Source: CAYGZQ01 sp964354375 [NCBI: uncultured Planctomycetota bacterium]
GTDB taxonomy: Bacteria; JAJVIF01; JAPKYR01
DNA: 19,086 nucleotides
Assembly (NCBI GenBank): GCA_964354375.1
Contig: CAYGZQ010000072.1
Location: forward strand, 1-19,086
Reading direction: 5' to 3'
Shown here one piece after another: positions 6,967 through 13,109 of this stretch (positions within the stretch are counted from its first letter, which is position 1; each line of letters begins with the position of its first letter). The notes beneath the pieces were generated by a model. That model was not told the DNA's origin. It searched no databases and saw only the letters and a program-made list of their open reading frames with translations. A program made the position numbers and the translations under genes.

Positions 6967-8604
6967 TCAACGGCGCCGCATGAGTCTCTGGAGCGTTTCG
7001 GTGAGATCGGGATTGCCGAAGAGTCTCAGCACTCCGAGGTACACAGTGGCTCCGACGAGGGCTGCGAGGAGAATCAATCCGAGGAGCGCCCATGCGCCGT
7101 GAGCCTGGGCGCAAAGAACCTTGAACAGCCACAGAACGCCCGCCTCGGCTACGCCCGCCACAATCATCTGCACCGGGGACTTGATCCCGATCGCCGCCAG
7201 GAGAGAGGTGTCTTTCCTGTGGCGGTTATGGATGATTATCACCGAGGCTATCAGAAGCATCCACGCAACGGCCGATGTCGACAAGGCGATCCCGGCGAAT
7301 CCGATCGCGCCGGCGAAATTCAGGGAAAAGATGTAAAAGAGCAGGATCGACAGAAGACCCAGCACCGCGGGCGTACGCATGTCCTTCTCGGAGAAAAATG
7401 TTCTCGCGGTGAGGAGGGAGAGGGCCATGGGAAGAGTCGCCCAGGAGTAACAGTAGAGTGCCATCGCGACATCCTGCGTGTTCTGCGACGTAAAAACGCC
7501 CCTTTCGAGGAGGAGGCGGATGGTTTCCAACGGCAGCACAAGGAAAAAGACGACCGCAGGCAGTGTTGCGAGCGTGGTAGTTCTCAGGCCGATACCGAGC
7601 GTTCTGATGAGGTCCTTTCCGCCGCCGGCGGTGGCGTGGCGGGAGAGGGTGGGGAACATCGCGGTAGCGACCGACACTCCGAAAATGGCCATCGGAAGCT
7701 GCTGAATTCTGAACGCATAGGCAAGCGCGCTCGCGGCGGATTCGGAGAGCTTCGTGAGAGCGAGGCCCTGTCCGATGAAGGCGTTGACGCTCTGGGTGGC
7801 GTATGCCAGAAGCGCGGCGGGGGCGAGCGCGAGAAACTGGAGAATCATGGGATGTCGCCAGTCGATGAGAGTCGGATATATGCGAGCCTTCCTCAGGGCG
7901 GGCAGGTGGAACAGCACCTGGACTGCGTGGCCGATAACGAACGCCCAGGCCACGTGATGCACGTCGCCGTATTTTCCCACAACGATGAGAATGACAATGA
8001 TCGTCCCGTTCCAGGCGATCGGTGCGATTCCCGGCACATGGAAATTGTCCAGCGCGTTGAGGATTCCGCCCATCAGCCCCCAAAGGCTCACGAGCAGCAC
8101 GGTGGGCAGGAAAATCCGGATCAGCTCGCTTGTCAGTCGGAGCTTCTCCGGGTCGAGAGGTTCGTCGGCGAAGCTGAGAGCGTGGCTGGCCTGCACAAGG
8201 AGAGGCGCGGCGAACTCGCCGATCACGACGACCACGATGGCGATCAGAGAGACGAAACTGAGCATCATGCCGGCCATCCTGCGGGTCTCCTCGATCCGGC
8301 CTTTTCGCTGCACTTCGGTCATGAGGGGTATGAACACGCTGGACACGGCGCCGGAGATGATAAGGGTGCGCAGGAGCTCGGGGATGATCAGTGCGTAGAA
8401 GAAGCTGTCGGTCTGGCCACTGGCGCCGTAGTAGCGCGCTGTGAGCATCTCCCTGAGAAGCCCCATGAGGCGCGAGAGAAGCGTCGCTATGGCCAGGAGG
8501 GCGCTTGCGCGAGCAAGGAAGGCGGCCGTCGACGGTGCGGGACCCTTGCCGGTTTCGACCGGAACGGTGGGATGCGTTTCCCCCGGCGGAAGGGAGTCGG
8601 GCAT
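6967..8604 (-). CDS. murJ: Lipid II flippase MurJ (MviN family)
   Basis: A 545-residue polytopic inner-membrane protein of the MOP superfamily that flips lipid II to the periplasmic face during peptidoglycan synthesis. The N-terminal part (residues about 29-95) has the family pattern SRLMGLLREMLTARYYGAS, then TDSFFYALIIPELLRTLI and SAVFIPL-like SSVFIPLMTE. About 14 membrane helices follow, and the length is normal. A proline-rich 28-residue leader precedes the first helix. The ATG lacks a clear Shine-Dalgarno sequence, so a slightly different start is possible. It heads the murJ-lepA unit and diverges from rpsT across 136 bases. Confidence 0.95.
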   Translation of the reverse strand: MPDSLPPGETHPTVPVETGKGPAPSTAAFLARASALLAIATLLSRLMGLLREMLTARYYGASGQTDSFFYALIIPELLRTLIISGAVSSVFIPLMTEVQRKGRIEETRRMAGMMLSFVSLIAIVVVVIGEFAAPLLVQASHALSFADEPLDPEKLRLTSELIRIFLPTVLLVSLWGLMGGILNALDNFHVPGIAPIAWNGTIIVILIVVGKYGDVHHVAWAFVIGHAVQVLFHLPALRKARIYPTLIDWRHPMILQFLALAPAALLAYATQSVNAFIGQGLALTKLSESAASALAYAFRIQQLPMAIFGVSVATAMFPTLSRHATAGGGKDLIRTLGIGLRTTTLATLPAVVFFLVLPLETIRLLLERGVFTSQNTQDVAMALYCYSWATLPMALSLLTARTFFSEKDMRTPAVLGLLSILLFYIFSLNFAGAIGFAGIALSTSAVAWMLLIASVIIIHNRHRKDTSLLAAIGIKSPVQMIVAGVAEAGVLWLFKVLCAQAHGAWALLGLILLAALVGATVYLGVLRLFGNPDLTETLQRLMRRR

Positions 8605-8666
8605 GACGGGATATTAGCACATCTCGTGCCGAGCTTGAGGGTTTTTGTGTCCACGTGCGATTCCTC

Positions 8667-8695
8667 TTGCGTGGAGCGGGGAAGTATGGTAAAGT
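8667..8695 (+). promoter_or_regulatory. Probable sigma-70-type promoter of rpsT
   Basis: TTGCGT at 8667-8672 and TAAAGT at 8690-8695 are separated by exactly 17 bases. The predicted transcript starts near 8702, giving a leader of about 40 bases before the GTG at 8741. It lies in the gap between the divergent rpsT and murJ genes, where a promoter is required. Confidence 0.45.
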
Positions 8696-8740
8696 CCCGA
8701 AGCTTGATGCTCCTGCAATAATCGGAGGCATAGTTTTACT

Positions 8741-9040
8741 GTGGCCAAACGCGAACAGCCTGCAAAGAGGCATAAACAATCGCTGAAGCGGAAAGACCGC
8801 AACTACGGGTATCGGTCGCGTCTGCGGACCTTCATGAAGGCGGCGCGACTTGCCGTCGTGACCAACACGGAAGACAAGCAACAGCTTGTTGAGAAGGCTT
8901 GCCGTGAGCTCGATCGCATGGTGACCAAGGGTGTGATCCATCCGAATAATGCGTCTCGTCGCAAGTCCAGGCTTCTCAAGGCCCTGCACGGCAGGAAGAA
9001 GATCGAACTTCCGGTGTCCGACCAGCCTGCGGGGTCGTGA
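8741..9040 (+). CDS. rpsT: 30S ribosomal protein S20
   Basis: A 99-residue, strongly basic protein that binds 16S rRNA in the small subunit. MAKREQPAKRHKQSLKRKDRN at the N terminus, the middle RSRLRTFMKAAR, and KGVIHPNNASRRKSRL near residues 65-80 are the S20 signature. The family is usually 85-90 residues; the extra length is a short C-terminal tail (KIELPVSDQPAGS). The start is GTG with CGGAGG at 8723-8728, a longish 12-base spacing. It diverges from murJ. No strong terminator follows it. Confidence 0.97.
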   Translation: MAKREQPAKRHKQSLKRKDRNYGYRSRLRTFMKAARLAVVTNTEDKQQLVEKACRELDRMVTKGVIHPNNASRRKSRLLKALHGRKKIELPVSDQPAGS

Positions 9041-9260
9041 CACAGCCAGCGTCCCGGAAGTCGGAAAAACCGGATAGGCGCGTTTACCGGACTGCATAGG
9101 AAACCCGGGAATTCTGTATCAAATGAGTCAGGTGCGGGACTGTGGTCTGGTAACTCAGCGCTTACTTACGTCTACGGACTCATATTCAATTGCGGTGTAT
9201 GGCGGGCTGGTGGGGGGTCGGAAGCGCTATAGAAGGCCGGCAAAAAAACAGGCGGACCTG
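9041..9260. other. Intergenic stretch without a recognisable gene
   Basis: I see no credible gene, RNA or strong hairpin terminator between rpsT and the pilin promoter. A 79-codon open frame from 9123 runs through that promoter and into the pilin gene and has no family signature. The base composition is less GC-rich than its surroundings. Confidence 0.5.
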
Positions 9261-9290
9261 TTGACAGGGGGGAAGAAAGTATGGTATTAT
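9261..9290 (+). promoter_or_regulatory. Strong promoter of the first pilin gene
   Basis: A consensus TTGACA at 9261-9266 and a near-consensus TATTAT at 9285-9290 are separated by 18 bases. Transcription should begin near 9297 and give a leader of about 55 bases containing the AAAGGAGG ribosome-binding site at 9331-9338. This is the best promoter in the window, as expected for an abundant structural pilin. Confidence 0.75.
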
Positions 9291-9351
9291 CACTTAGCCC
9301 TGAAATCTCAGAAGTGCCCAAATTACCAAGAAAGGAGGCAACCAAAGAGTT

Positions 9352-9855
9352 ATGGCTCTTAACAAGGTGCGGAACCAGAAGGGTTTTACCCTCCTTGAGC
9401 TACTCGTAGTCGCAGCAATTATCGCCATTATTGCCGCTATCGCCATTCCTGCTCTCCTGAACGCCAGGCGCGCAGCGTGGCAGAGTAGAGCCAAGGGAAC
9501 CCTACGGTCAATCGGATCGAGCCAGTTAGCTTACCAGGGAACCAATAACAACAAGCTGTACGGTACCTTCGAAGCATTGAAGCAGGACCTGTACATTGCT
9601 GAAGGTTACTCCCTGGCAAACATGATCGAGAACTACTCGATGTCATGGACTGTCTCGAACCCGTATCAGGGAACTGAAGGTCTGGGTGCCGGTATCGGTA
9701 ACAACAAGTTCACCGTAATCGCGTTCCCGCGAGATACCCGCGCAGGCTTCCTGAACACCTTTGCCGTAACGGATGACCAGGTTGTTCGCGTCTTCAATCC
9801 GACTAACACGACGAACAACTGGGATTCAGTTACGACATGGGATCCGATTCTGTAA
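9352..9855 (+). CDS. Type IV pilin / pseudopilin-like protein, paralogue 1
   Basis: A 167-residue prepilin. The leader MALNKVRNQKG ends at the prepilin peptidase site, with cleavage after G11; the mature protein begins FTLLELLVV, with the assembly glutamate at position 5 (E16). A hydrophobic helix follows to about residue 37. The rest is a small domain of the Acidobacteria-like pilin type: GTLRSIGSSQLAYQGTNNNK, then YGTFEALK. It has no cysteines, so no disulfide-bounded D-region. A strong promoter precedes it and an intrinsic terminator follows it, so it is a single-gene unit. The spacing from AAAGGAGG to ATG is 13 bases. Its codons are less GC-rich than those of the next paralogue. It could be a major pilin or a secretion pseudopilin; the window has no machinery to decide. 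Confidence 0.9.
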   Translation: MALNKVRNQKGFTLLELLVVAAIIAIIAAIAIPALLNARRAAWQSRAKGTLRSIGSSQLAYQGTNNNKLYGTFEALKQDLYIAEGYSLANMIENYSMSWTVSNPYQGTEGLGAGIGNNKFTVIAFPRDTRAGFLNTFAVTDDQVVRVFNPTNTTNNWDSVTTWDPIL

Positions 9856-9884
9856 GGTACCGGGAAGAATCTTCTGGAACCTTG

Positions 9885-9916
9885 GAGAGGACTCAAACGA
9901 GTCCTCTCTTCTTTTT
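9885..9916 (+). terminator. Intrinsic terminator of pilin paralogue 1
   Basis: GAGAGGACTC at 9885-9894, loop AAAC, the exact complement GAGTCCTCTC at 9899-9908, then TTCTTTTT at 9909-9916. A perfect 10-bp stem followed by a T-run 30 bases after the stop codon is a textbook rho-independent terminator. Confidence 0.95.
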
Positions 9917-9967
9917 GCAGCAACGCGCATCCTGCGCATAGTTCTTCGTATTTCCGCCGTTAAGAAC

Positions 9968-9986
9968 CATACGCGGGACGCGTATG
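9968..9986. promoter_or_regulatory. Short perfect inverted repeat upstream of the second pilin gene
   Basis: CATACGCG at 9968-9975 and CGCGTATG at 9979-9986 flank a three-base loop GGA. It lies in the 292-base gap between the two pilin genes, about 160 bases before the second start. There is no T-run; a protein-binding site or a transcript hairpin are both possible. Confidence 0.3.
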
Positions 9987-10017
9987 ACTACAGCGCATGG
10001 TCGGGAAAAGCTATCGG

Positions 10018-10037
10018 GAAAATCCGATGGATTTTTT
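10018..10037 (+). terminator. Weak terminator-like hairpin in the pilin intergenic gap
   Basis: AAAATCC at 10019-10025 and GGATTTT at 10029-10035 pair around a GAT loop, and the right arm runs into seven consecutive T. The stem is AT-rich and short. It would be a second, backup terminator behind the strong one at 9885, or simply a chance A/T-run pairing. Confidence 0.35.
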
Positions 10038-10061
10038 TCTCACAAATATCTCAATCCCCCT

Positions 10062-10089
10062 TTGCAGATGCTCTGATTGATGGTAAATA
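10062..10089 (+). promoter_or_regulatory. Possible promoter of pilin paralogue 2
   Basis: TTGCAG at 10062-10067 and TAAATA at 10084-10089 are 16 bases apart. A better -35 hexamer, TTGACA, lies at 10117-10122, but its -10 would fall on the ribosome-binding site at 10133-10140, so the upstream pair is preferred. A separate promoter is expected because a strong terminator precedes this gene. Confidence 0.3.
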
Positions 10090-10147
10090 GTGAGTAGAGG
10101 ATCATCAGACGGCACATTGACAACTTAAATGGAAAGGAGGGAACGCG

Positions 10148-10654
10148 ATGTCTGCCAGAGTGCAGAATCAGAGGGGTTTCACGCTCCTTGAGCTCCTTGT
10201 GGTGGCAGCTATCATAGCCATTATTGCCGCCATCGCCATCCCCGCGCTCCTGAACGCCAGGCGCGCGGCATGGCAAAGCCGAGCCAAGGGAACCCTCCGA
10301 TCGATCGGGTCGAGCCAGCTCGCCTACCAGGGTACCAACAACAACAAGAAGTACGGCACCTTCGATGCCTTGAAGAAGGACCTGTACATTGCTGAAGGTT
10401 ACACCCTCGCCAACATGATCGAGAACTACTCGATGAGCTGGGAAGTGTCGAACCCGTATCAGGGCACCTCAGGCGGTGTCGACCAAGGCGGTATCGGGAG
10501 CAACAAGTTCACCGTTATCGCCTACCCGCGCGACACTCGCCCCGGTTTCCTGAATACCTTCGCGGTGGCCGACGACCAGGTTGTTCGGGTCTTCAACCCG
10601 GGCAACACGAGCAATCGCTGGGAATCAGTCACTACGTGGGATCCGATCCTCTAG
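10148..10654 (+). CDS. Type IV pilin / pseudopilin-like protein, paralogue 2
   Basis: A 168-residue prepilin nearly identical to its upstream paralogue over the first 60 mature residues. The leader is MSARVQNQRG, cleaved after G10, with E15 as the assembly glutamate. Most changes fall in a loop after SNPYQGT, where it has SGGVDQGGIGS. The C terminus ESVTTWDPIL is shared apart from its first residue. It has no cysteines. Despite the protein identity, the two genes differ at many third codon positions, and this copy uses more G/C-ending codons, which implies an old duplication under strong selection. AAAGGAGG at 10133-10140 sits seven bases before ATG. A terminator follows. Two differently expressed pilin isoforms are a reasonable inference. 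Confidence 0.9.
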   Translation: MSARVQNQRGFTLLELLVVAAIIAIIAAIAIPALLNARRAAWQSRAKGTLRSIGSSQLAYQGTNNNKKYGTFDALKKDLYIAEGYTLANMIENYSMSWEVSNPYQGTSGGVDQGGIGSNKFTVIAYPRDTRPGFLNTFAVADDQVVRVFNPGNTSNRWESVTTWDPIL

Positions 10655-10673
10655 CGTGTAGAGCCCTTCTGAA

Positions 10674-10714
10674 ACCACGGGAGCGGGCTTGATTGTCCGC
10701 TCCTTGGTTTTTTT
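10674..10714 (+). terminator. Intrinsic terminator of pilin paralogue 2
   Basis: GGAGCGG at 10680-10686 pairs with CCGCTCC at 10697-10703, extended outward by imperfect CCA/TGG pairing. Seven T follow at 10708-10714. The next gene's ATG is only 12 bases beyond the T-run, so that gene probably depends on readthrough. Confidence 0.85.
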
Positions 10715-10725
10715 ATGGCGGCATT

Positions 10726-11280
10726 ATGAGCACAGACGATACAGACGGCGCCCCTGAGACCATTGAGGGGGCTGACGGAGCGGGTGCGGCTCCGGGGGGA
10801 TCGCACGACGGCGCGCGGATTACCGCCGTCGCGATTGCGGCCATTATCGTCGCCGCGGTAGTTGCGTATGGGATCGCGAGCCCGATCGCGACTCGGCAAC
10901 CCGTGGAACGACGCGCCGCTGCGATACTCCGGGTAATCGGTGCCGCACAGCTTGCATACCAAGGAACGAACAACGACCGGTTCTATGGCTCCTTTGAGGA
11001 TCTCAAACTCACACGTTACATCTCCCAAGACGAGACGGCAGGCAACATGATTGAAGGCTACACTCTTGACTGGAGCGTTGAAAACCACGTGGAGCCGTAT
11101 ACGGATTTTGGCACTGACGGTCTAGCCAACTCGTTTACTATCGTCGCCTATCCCAGGTCGGACCGAATTTCTCTGCTCCGTACATTCGCGATAACTGATG
11201 ATCAGGTCGTAAGGGTGTACAATCCGGTTGGTGGAAATGTCCTGACCAGCGTGACAAGCTGGGACCGGGTGACCCACTAG
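10726..11280 (+). CDS. Membrane-anchored pilin-domain protein lacking the prepilin cleavage site, copy A
   Basis: A 184-residue paralogue of the two pilins upstream. Residues 1-30 are an acidic, glycine-rich tail; 32-53 form one membrane helix (ITAVAIAAIIVAAVVAYGIA). From about 62 it is collinear with the pilins: AAAILRVIGAAQLAYQGTNN, then YGSFEDLK, a TIVAYPRS-like strand, and DDQVVRVYNP. There is no G-F-T-L-x-E processing site, so it should stay uncleaved in the inner membrane and not polymerise like a normal pilin. Topology is ambiguous, since most positive charge follows the helix, as it also does in pilins. ATG 10726 is chosen because an upstream in-frame TTG (10693) lies in the terminator stem. 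No strong ribosome-binding site is seen. A four-codon frame from ATG 10715 overlaps it as ATGA. Confidence 0.8.
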   Translation: MSTDDTDGAPETIEGADGAGAAPGGSHDGARITAVAIAAIIVAAVVAYGIASPIATRQPVERRAAAILRVIGAAQLAYQGTNNDRFYGSFEDLKLTRYISQDETAGNMIEGYTLDWSVENHVEPYTDFGTDGLANSFTIVAYPRSDRISLLRTFAITDDQVVRVYNPVGGNVLTSVTSWDRVTH

Positions 11281-11316
11281 GAAGGTCGCAGGTGGGACAA
11301 AGGGAGGGAGGATTGT

Positions 11317-11856
11317 ATGGGAGAGAACGAGAAAATCGAGCAAGCGTCCGCTGACGGGTCGAGAGGCGAGCAGGAGACGTCGCGCGGGAGGTCGGAGATC
11401 ACGACGATAGGATTGGCGGTCATTGTTGTTGCTGCCGTTGTTATATACGCCGTGGTCAGCCCGGTCACGACCAAGAGAGCGCTGGAACGACGCGCCGCTG
11501 CGATACTCCGGATAATCGGTCTCGCCGAGCTTGCGTTCCAGGGAACGAACAGCGACCGGCTCTATGGCTCCTTTGAGGATCTGAAACTCACACGCTACAT
11601 CTCCCAGGACGAGACGGCAGGAAGTATGATTGAAGGCTACACTCTTGTCTGGAGCATTGAAAACCACGTGGAGCGGTTATCGGATTTTGGCACTGACGGT
11701 CTAGCCAACTCGTTTACCATCGTTGCTTATCCCAGGTCGGAGCGAATTCATCTGCTTCGCACGTTTGCGGTTACCGAATCTCAGATTGTGAGAGTCTATA
11801 ACCCGGCCGACGGAAACAAGCCGGATGCAGTGAACGGCTGGGACAGAGCCCCGTAG
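11317..11856 (+). CDS. Membrane-anchored pilin-domain protein lacking the prepilin cleavage site, copy B
   Basis: A 179-residue tandem copy of the preceding gene. Its tail (residues 1-27) is rich in Glu, Arg and Ser and differs from copy A, while the helix (28-50) and the following domain match. Stretches of DNA are identical between the copies, for example around 11486-11514 and the matching part of copy A, and a run of about 36 bases near 11690; this marks a recent duplication, unlike the older split of the two pilins. It has no prepilin motif and no cysteine. GGAGG at 11307-11311 lies five bases before ATG, a much better site than in copy A. The genes are 36 bases apart and probably co-transcribed. 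Function unknown; an assembly, anchoring or sensing role beside the pilins is inference. Confidence 0.82.
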   Translation: MGENEKIEQASADGSRGEQETSRGRSEITTIGLAVIVVAAVVIYAVVSPVTTKRALERRAAAILRIIGLAELAFQGTNSDRLYGSFEDLKLTRYISQDETAGSMIEGYTLVWSIENHVERLSDFGTDGLANSFTIVAYPRSERIHLLRTFAVTESQIVRVYNPADGNKPDAVNGWDRAP

Positions 11857-11876
11857 GGGCACGGCACGCCGTGCCC
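11857..11876. repeat. REP-like palindrome directly after a stop codon
   Basis: GGGCACGGC at 11857-11865 and GCCGTGCCC at 11868-11876 form a perfect 9-bp inverted repeat with a two-base loop, starting at the base after the TAG of copy B. No T-run follows. A partial inverse match, CCCGTGCCCGTAG, occurs at 11967-11979, and the 11-mer CCCGTGTGGCG is repeated at 11874 and 11953. The roughly 125 bases between 11857 and 11981 may therefore be one compact repeat element. Confidence 0.65.
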
Positions 11877-12054
11877 GTGTGGCGCTGGCGGTACGGGATT
11901 GCCGATGGCTGACGCCGTCGGGTACGCGACTCGCTTACGCTCGCGCTTCCGACCCGTGTGGCGTCTACATGCGAGTCCCGTGCCCGTAGTTATGAACGCC
12001 CTCCATCGATCGGCCGATACTATTAGTAGATACTTCCCCACTGGAGGGGCATGA

Positions 12055-12984
12055 ATGAAGAAATACCGGGTCAGCCGCTTGAAGCAGCTCATATTTCCGC
12101 AGGAGTTGTTGATCGACAAGTACCATGTCCTGTCGCGCAAACGTCATTTCCCCGCCTTCTGGCTGGTGACGGAGGAAAGCATCCCGCTGAGCAAACTGGC
12201 GAGCATACAGATACATCGCGGGATGTTCTTCTCGAAGCTGATCATCGAGAACTCTGGAGGGCCGTTCCCGATCGTTGTGAACGGTCTCTGGAACAGGCAG
12301 GCAACCGAGGCCAGGAACATCCTGGAGATGATCGAGCGGGAGATGCAGAAGATGGAGGATGTGGGACATCTGATCGGCGACGACGATGCCGGGGGCAAGG
12401 ACGATACGCCTGAAGGTCCGGGTCCGAAACCGCCCCGGGGCAGGAAAGAAGCTGAGCTGCGCGGCCCGGCAAAAGAGAATCGTGACAAAGACGCGCCCAG
12501 GGAGCATCAGAGAAATCCTGCGAGCGTGTACGACATCGACCTGACGGAGCGTCGGCTTCCGAGCGACGAGCCGTTCAGGGAGGAACAGGTGGGTCGGTCT
12601 CCAGCGCGAGCCCAGGCGGACCCGACATGGCGCCTTGCAGGAACGAAACCGGTGAATCCATCCGGGAACGGGCGGCGTCCGAAAACGCAGGACGAATCGA
12701 AGCGACGCATAGGCGAGATTCCCGAGAACTGGAACCCTGCACCCCCTTGGGCGCCCGCGAAAGAGCCCGAGACCGTTTATGTCGAGCAGCCGAGTATTCC
12801 CGAGGTGGATCCGGTCGAGTTTCTGACTCGCGAGCACGTATCGGCGGCGACGATGGTCGAGGAGAAGGGCGAGATCAAGAGACAGTCGCCGATCACGAAA
12901 CTTCTTGACTGGTGGAAGCAGACGAAGTCGGAGCTGGCCTCAGCGGCGCCTCAACCGAAGCGGAAGAAGAGGAAGCTGAACTAA
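12055..12984 (+). CDS. PH-like-domain protein with a long disordered basic tail
   Basis: A 309-residue protein I cannot name. Residues about 20-95 resemble the bacterial PH-like fold of the DUF304/bPH type: a strand pair, then ESIPLSKLASIQIHRGMFFS and KLIIENSGG, closing with a helix (RQATEARNILEMIEREM). The rest, 110-309, is low-complexity, proline- and charge-rich and probably disordered. It ends in a strongly basic KPKRKKRKLN-like tail that could bind nucleic acid or acidic membrane. There is no signal peptide or membrane helix, so it is cytoplasmic or peripheral. The start is ATG 12055, with GGAGGGG at 12043-12049; an ATG four bases earlier opens another, shorter frame. It follows the pilin-type genes on the same strand and converges on the zinc-ribbon gene. 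Confidence 0.7.
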   Translation: MKKYRVSRLKQLIFPQELLIDKYHVLSRKRHFPAFWLVTEESIPLSKLASIQIHRGMFFSKLIIENSGGPFPIVVNGLWNRQATEARNILEMIEREMQKMEDVGHLIGDDDAGGKDDTPEGPGPKPPRGRKEAELRGPAKENRDKDAPREHQRNPASVYDIDLTERRLPSDEPFREEQVGRSPARAQADPTWRLAGTKPVNPSGNGRRPKTQDESKRRIGEIPENWNPAPPWAPAKEPETVYVEQPSIPEVDPVEFLTREHVSAATMVEEKGEIKRQSPITKLLDWWKQTKSELASAAPQPKRKKRKLN

Positions 12985-13101
12985 GAGCCCCCCTGTGGTC
13001 CCCCCCAAGGGGGGGACAGGGAAAGAGGGCCCCCCTGTGGTCCCCCCCAAGGGGGGGACGGGGAAAGAGGGCCCCCCTGTGGTCCCCCCCAAGGGGGGGA
13101 C
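12984..13101. repeat. Three-unit tandem array of G/C-run palindromes
   Basis: Three copies of a unit of 40-42 bases, beginning at 12984, 13024 and 13066. Each carries CCCCCCTGTGG followed by the perfect palindrome GTCCCCCCCAAGGGGGGGAC (first core 12998-13017). The units are joined by GGGGAAAGAGGG-like spacers. The array fills the gap between two convergent stop codons. Two more copies lie at 18962-19040 and half a copy at 1-11. The spacers are the same in each unit, so it is not a CRISPR array. Each core can form a very stable hairpin, so termination in both directions is plausible. Confidence 0.92.
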
Positions 13102-13109
13102 GCTGGGCT

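Noticed and set aside
9041-9351. tRNA or small RNA gene in the gap before the pilins
   Set aside because: No cloverleaf, CCA end or T-loop motif could be read; nothing supports an RNA gene.
9123-9362. 79-codon frame between rpsT and pilin 1
   Set aside because: It runs through the strong promoter and into the pilin start, and shows no recognisable domain or ribosome-binding site.
10117-10145. TTGACA at 10117 as the -35 of the pilin 2 promoter
   Set aside because: Its -10 would fall on the ribosome-binding site and start codon region, leaving no leader with a Shine-Dalgarno sequence.
10693-10725. TTG start extending anchored copy A upstream
   Set aside because: The start and added codons lie inside the terminator stem and T-run of the preceding gene.
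12984-13101. Possible CRISPR array
   Set aside because: The intervals between repeats are identical and short, the repeat itself is almost the whole unit, and no cas gene is present.
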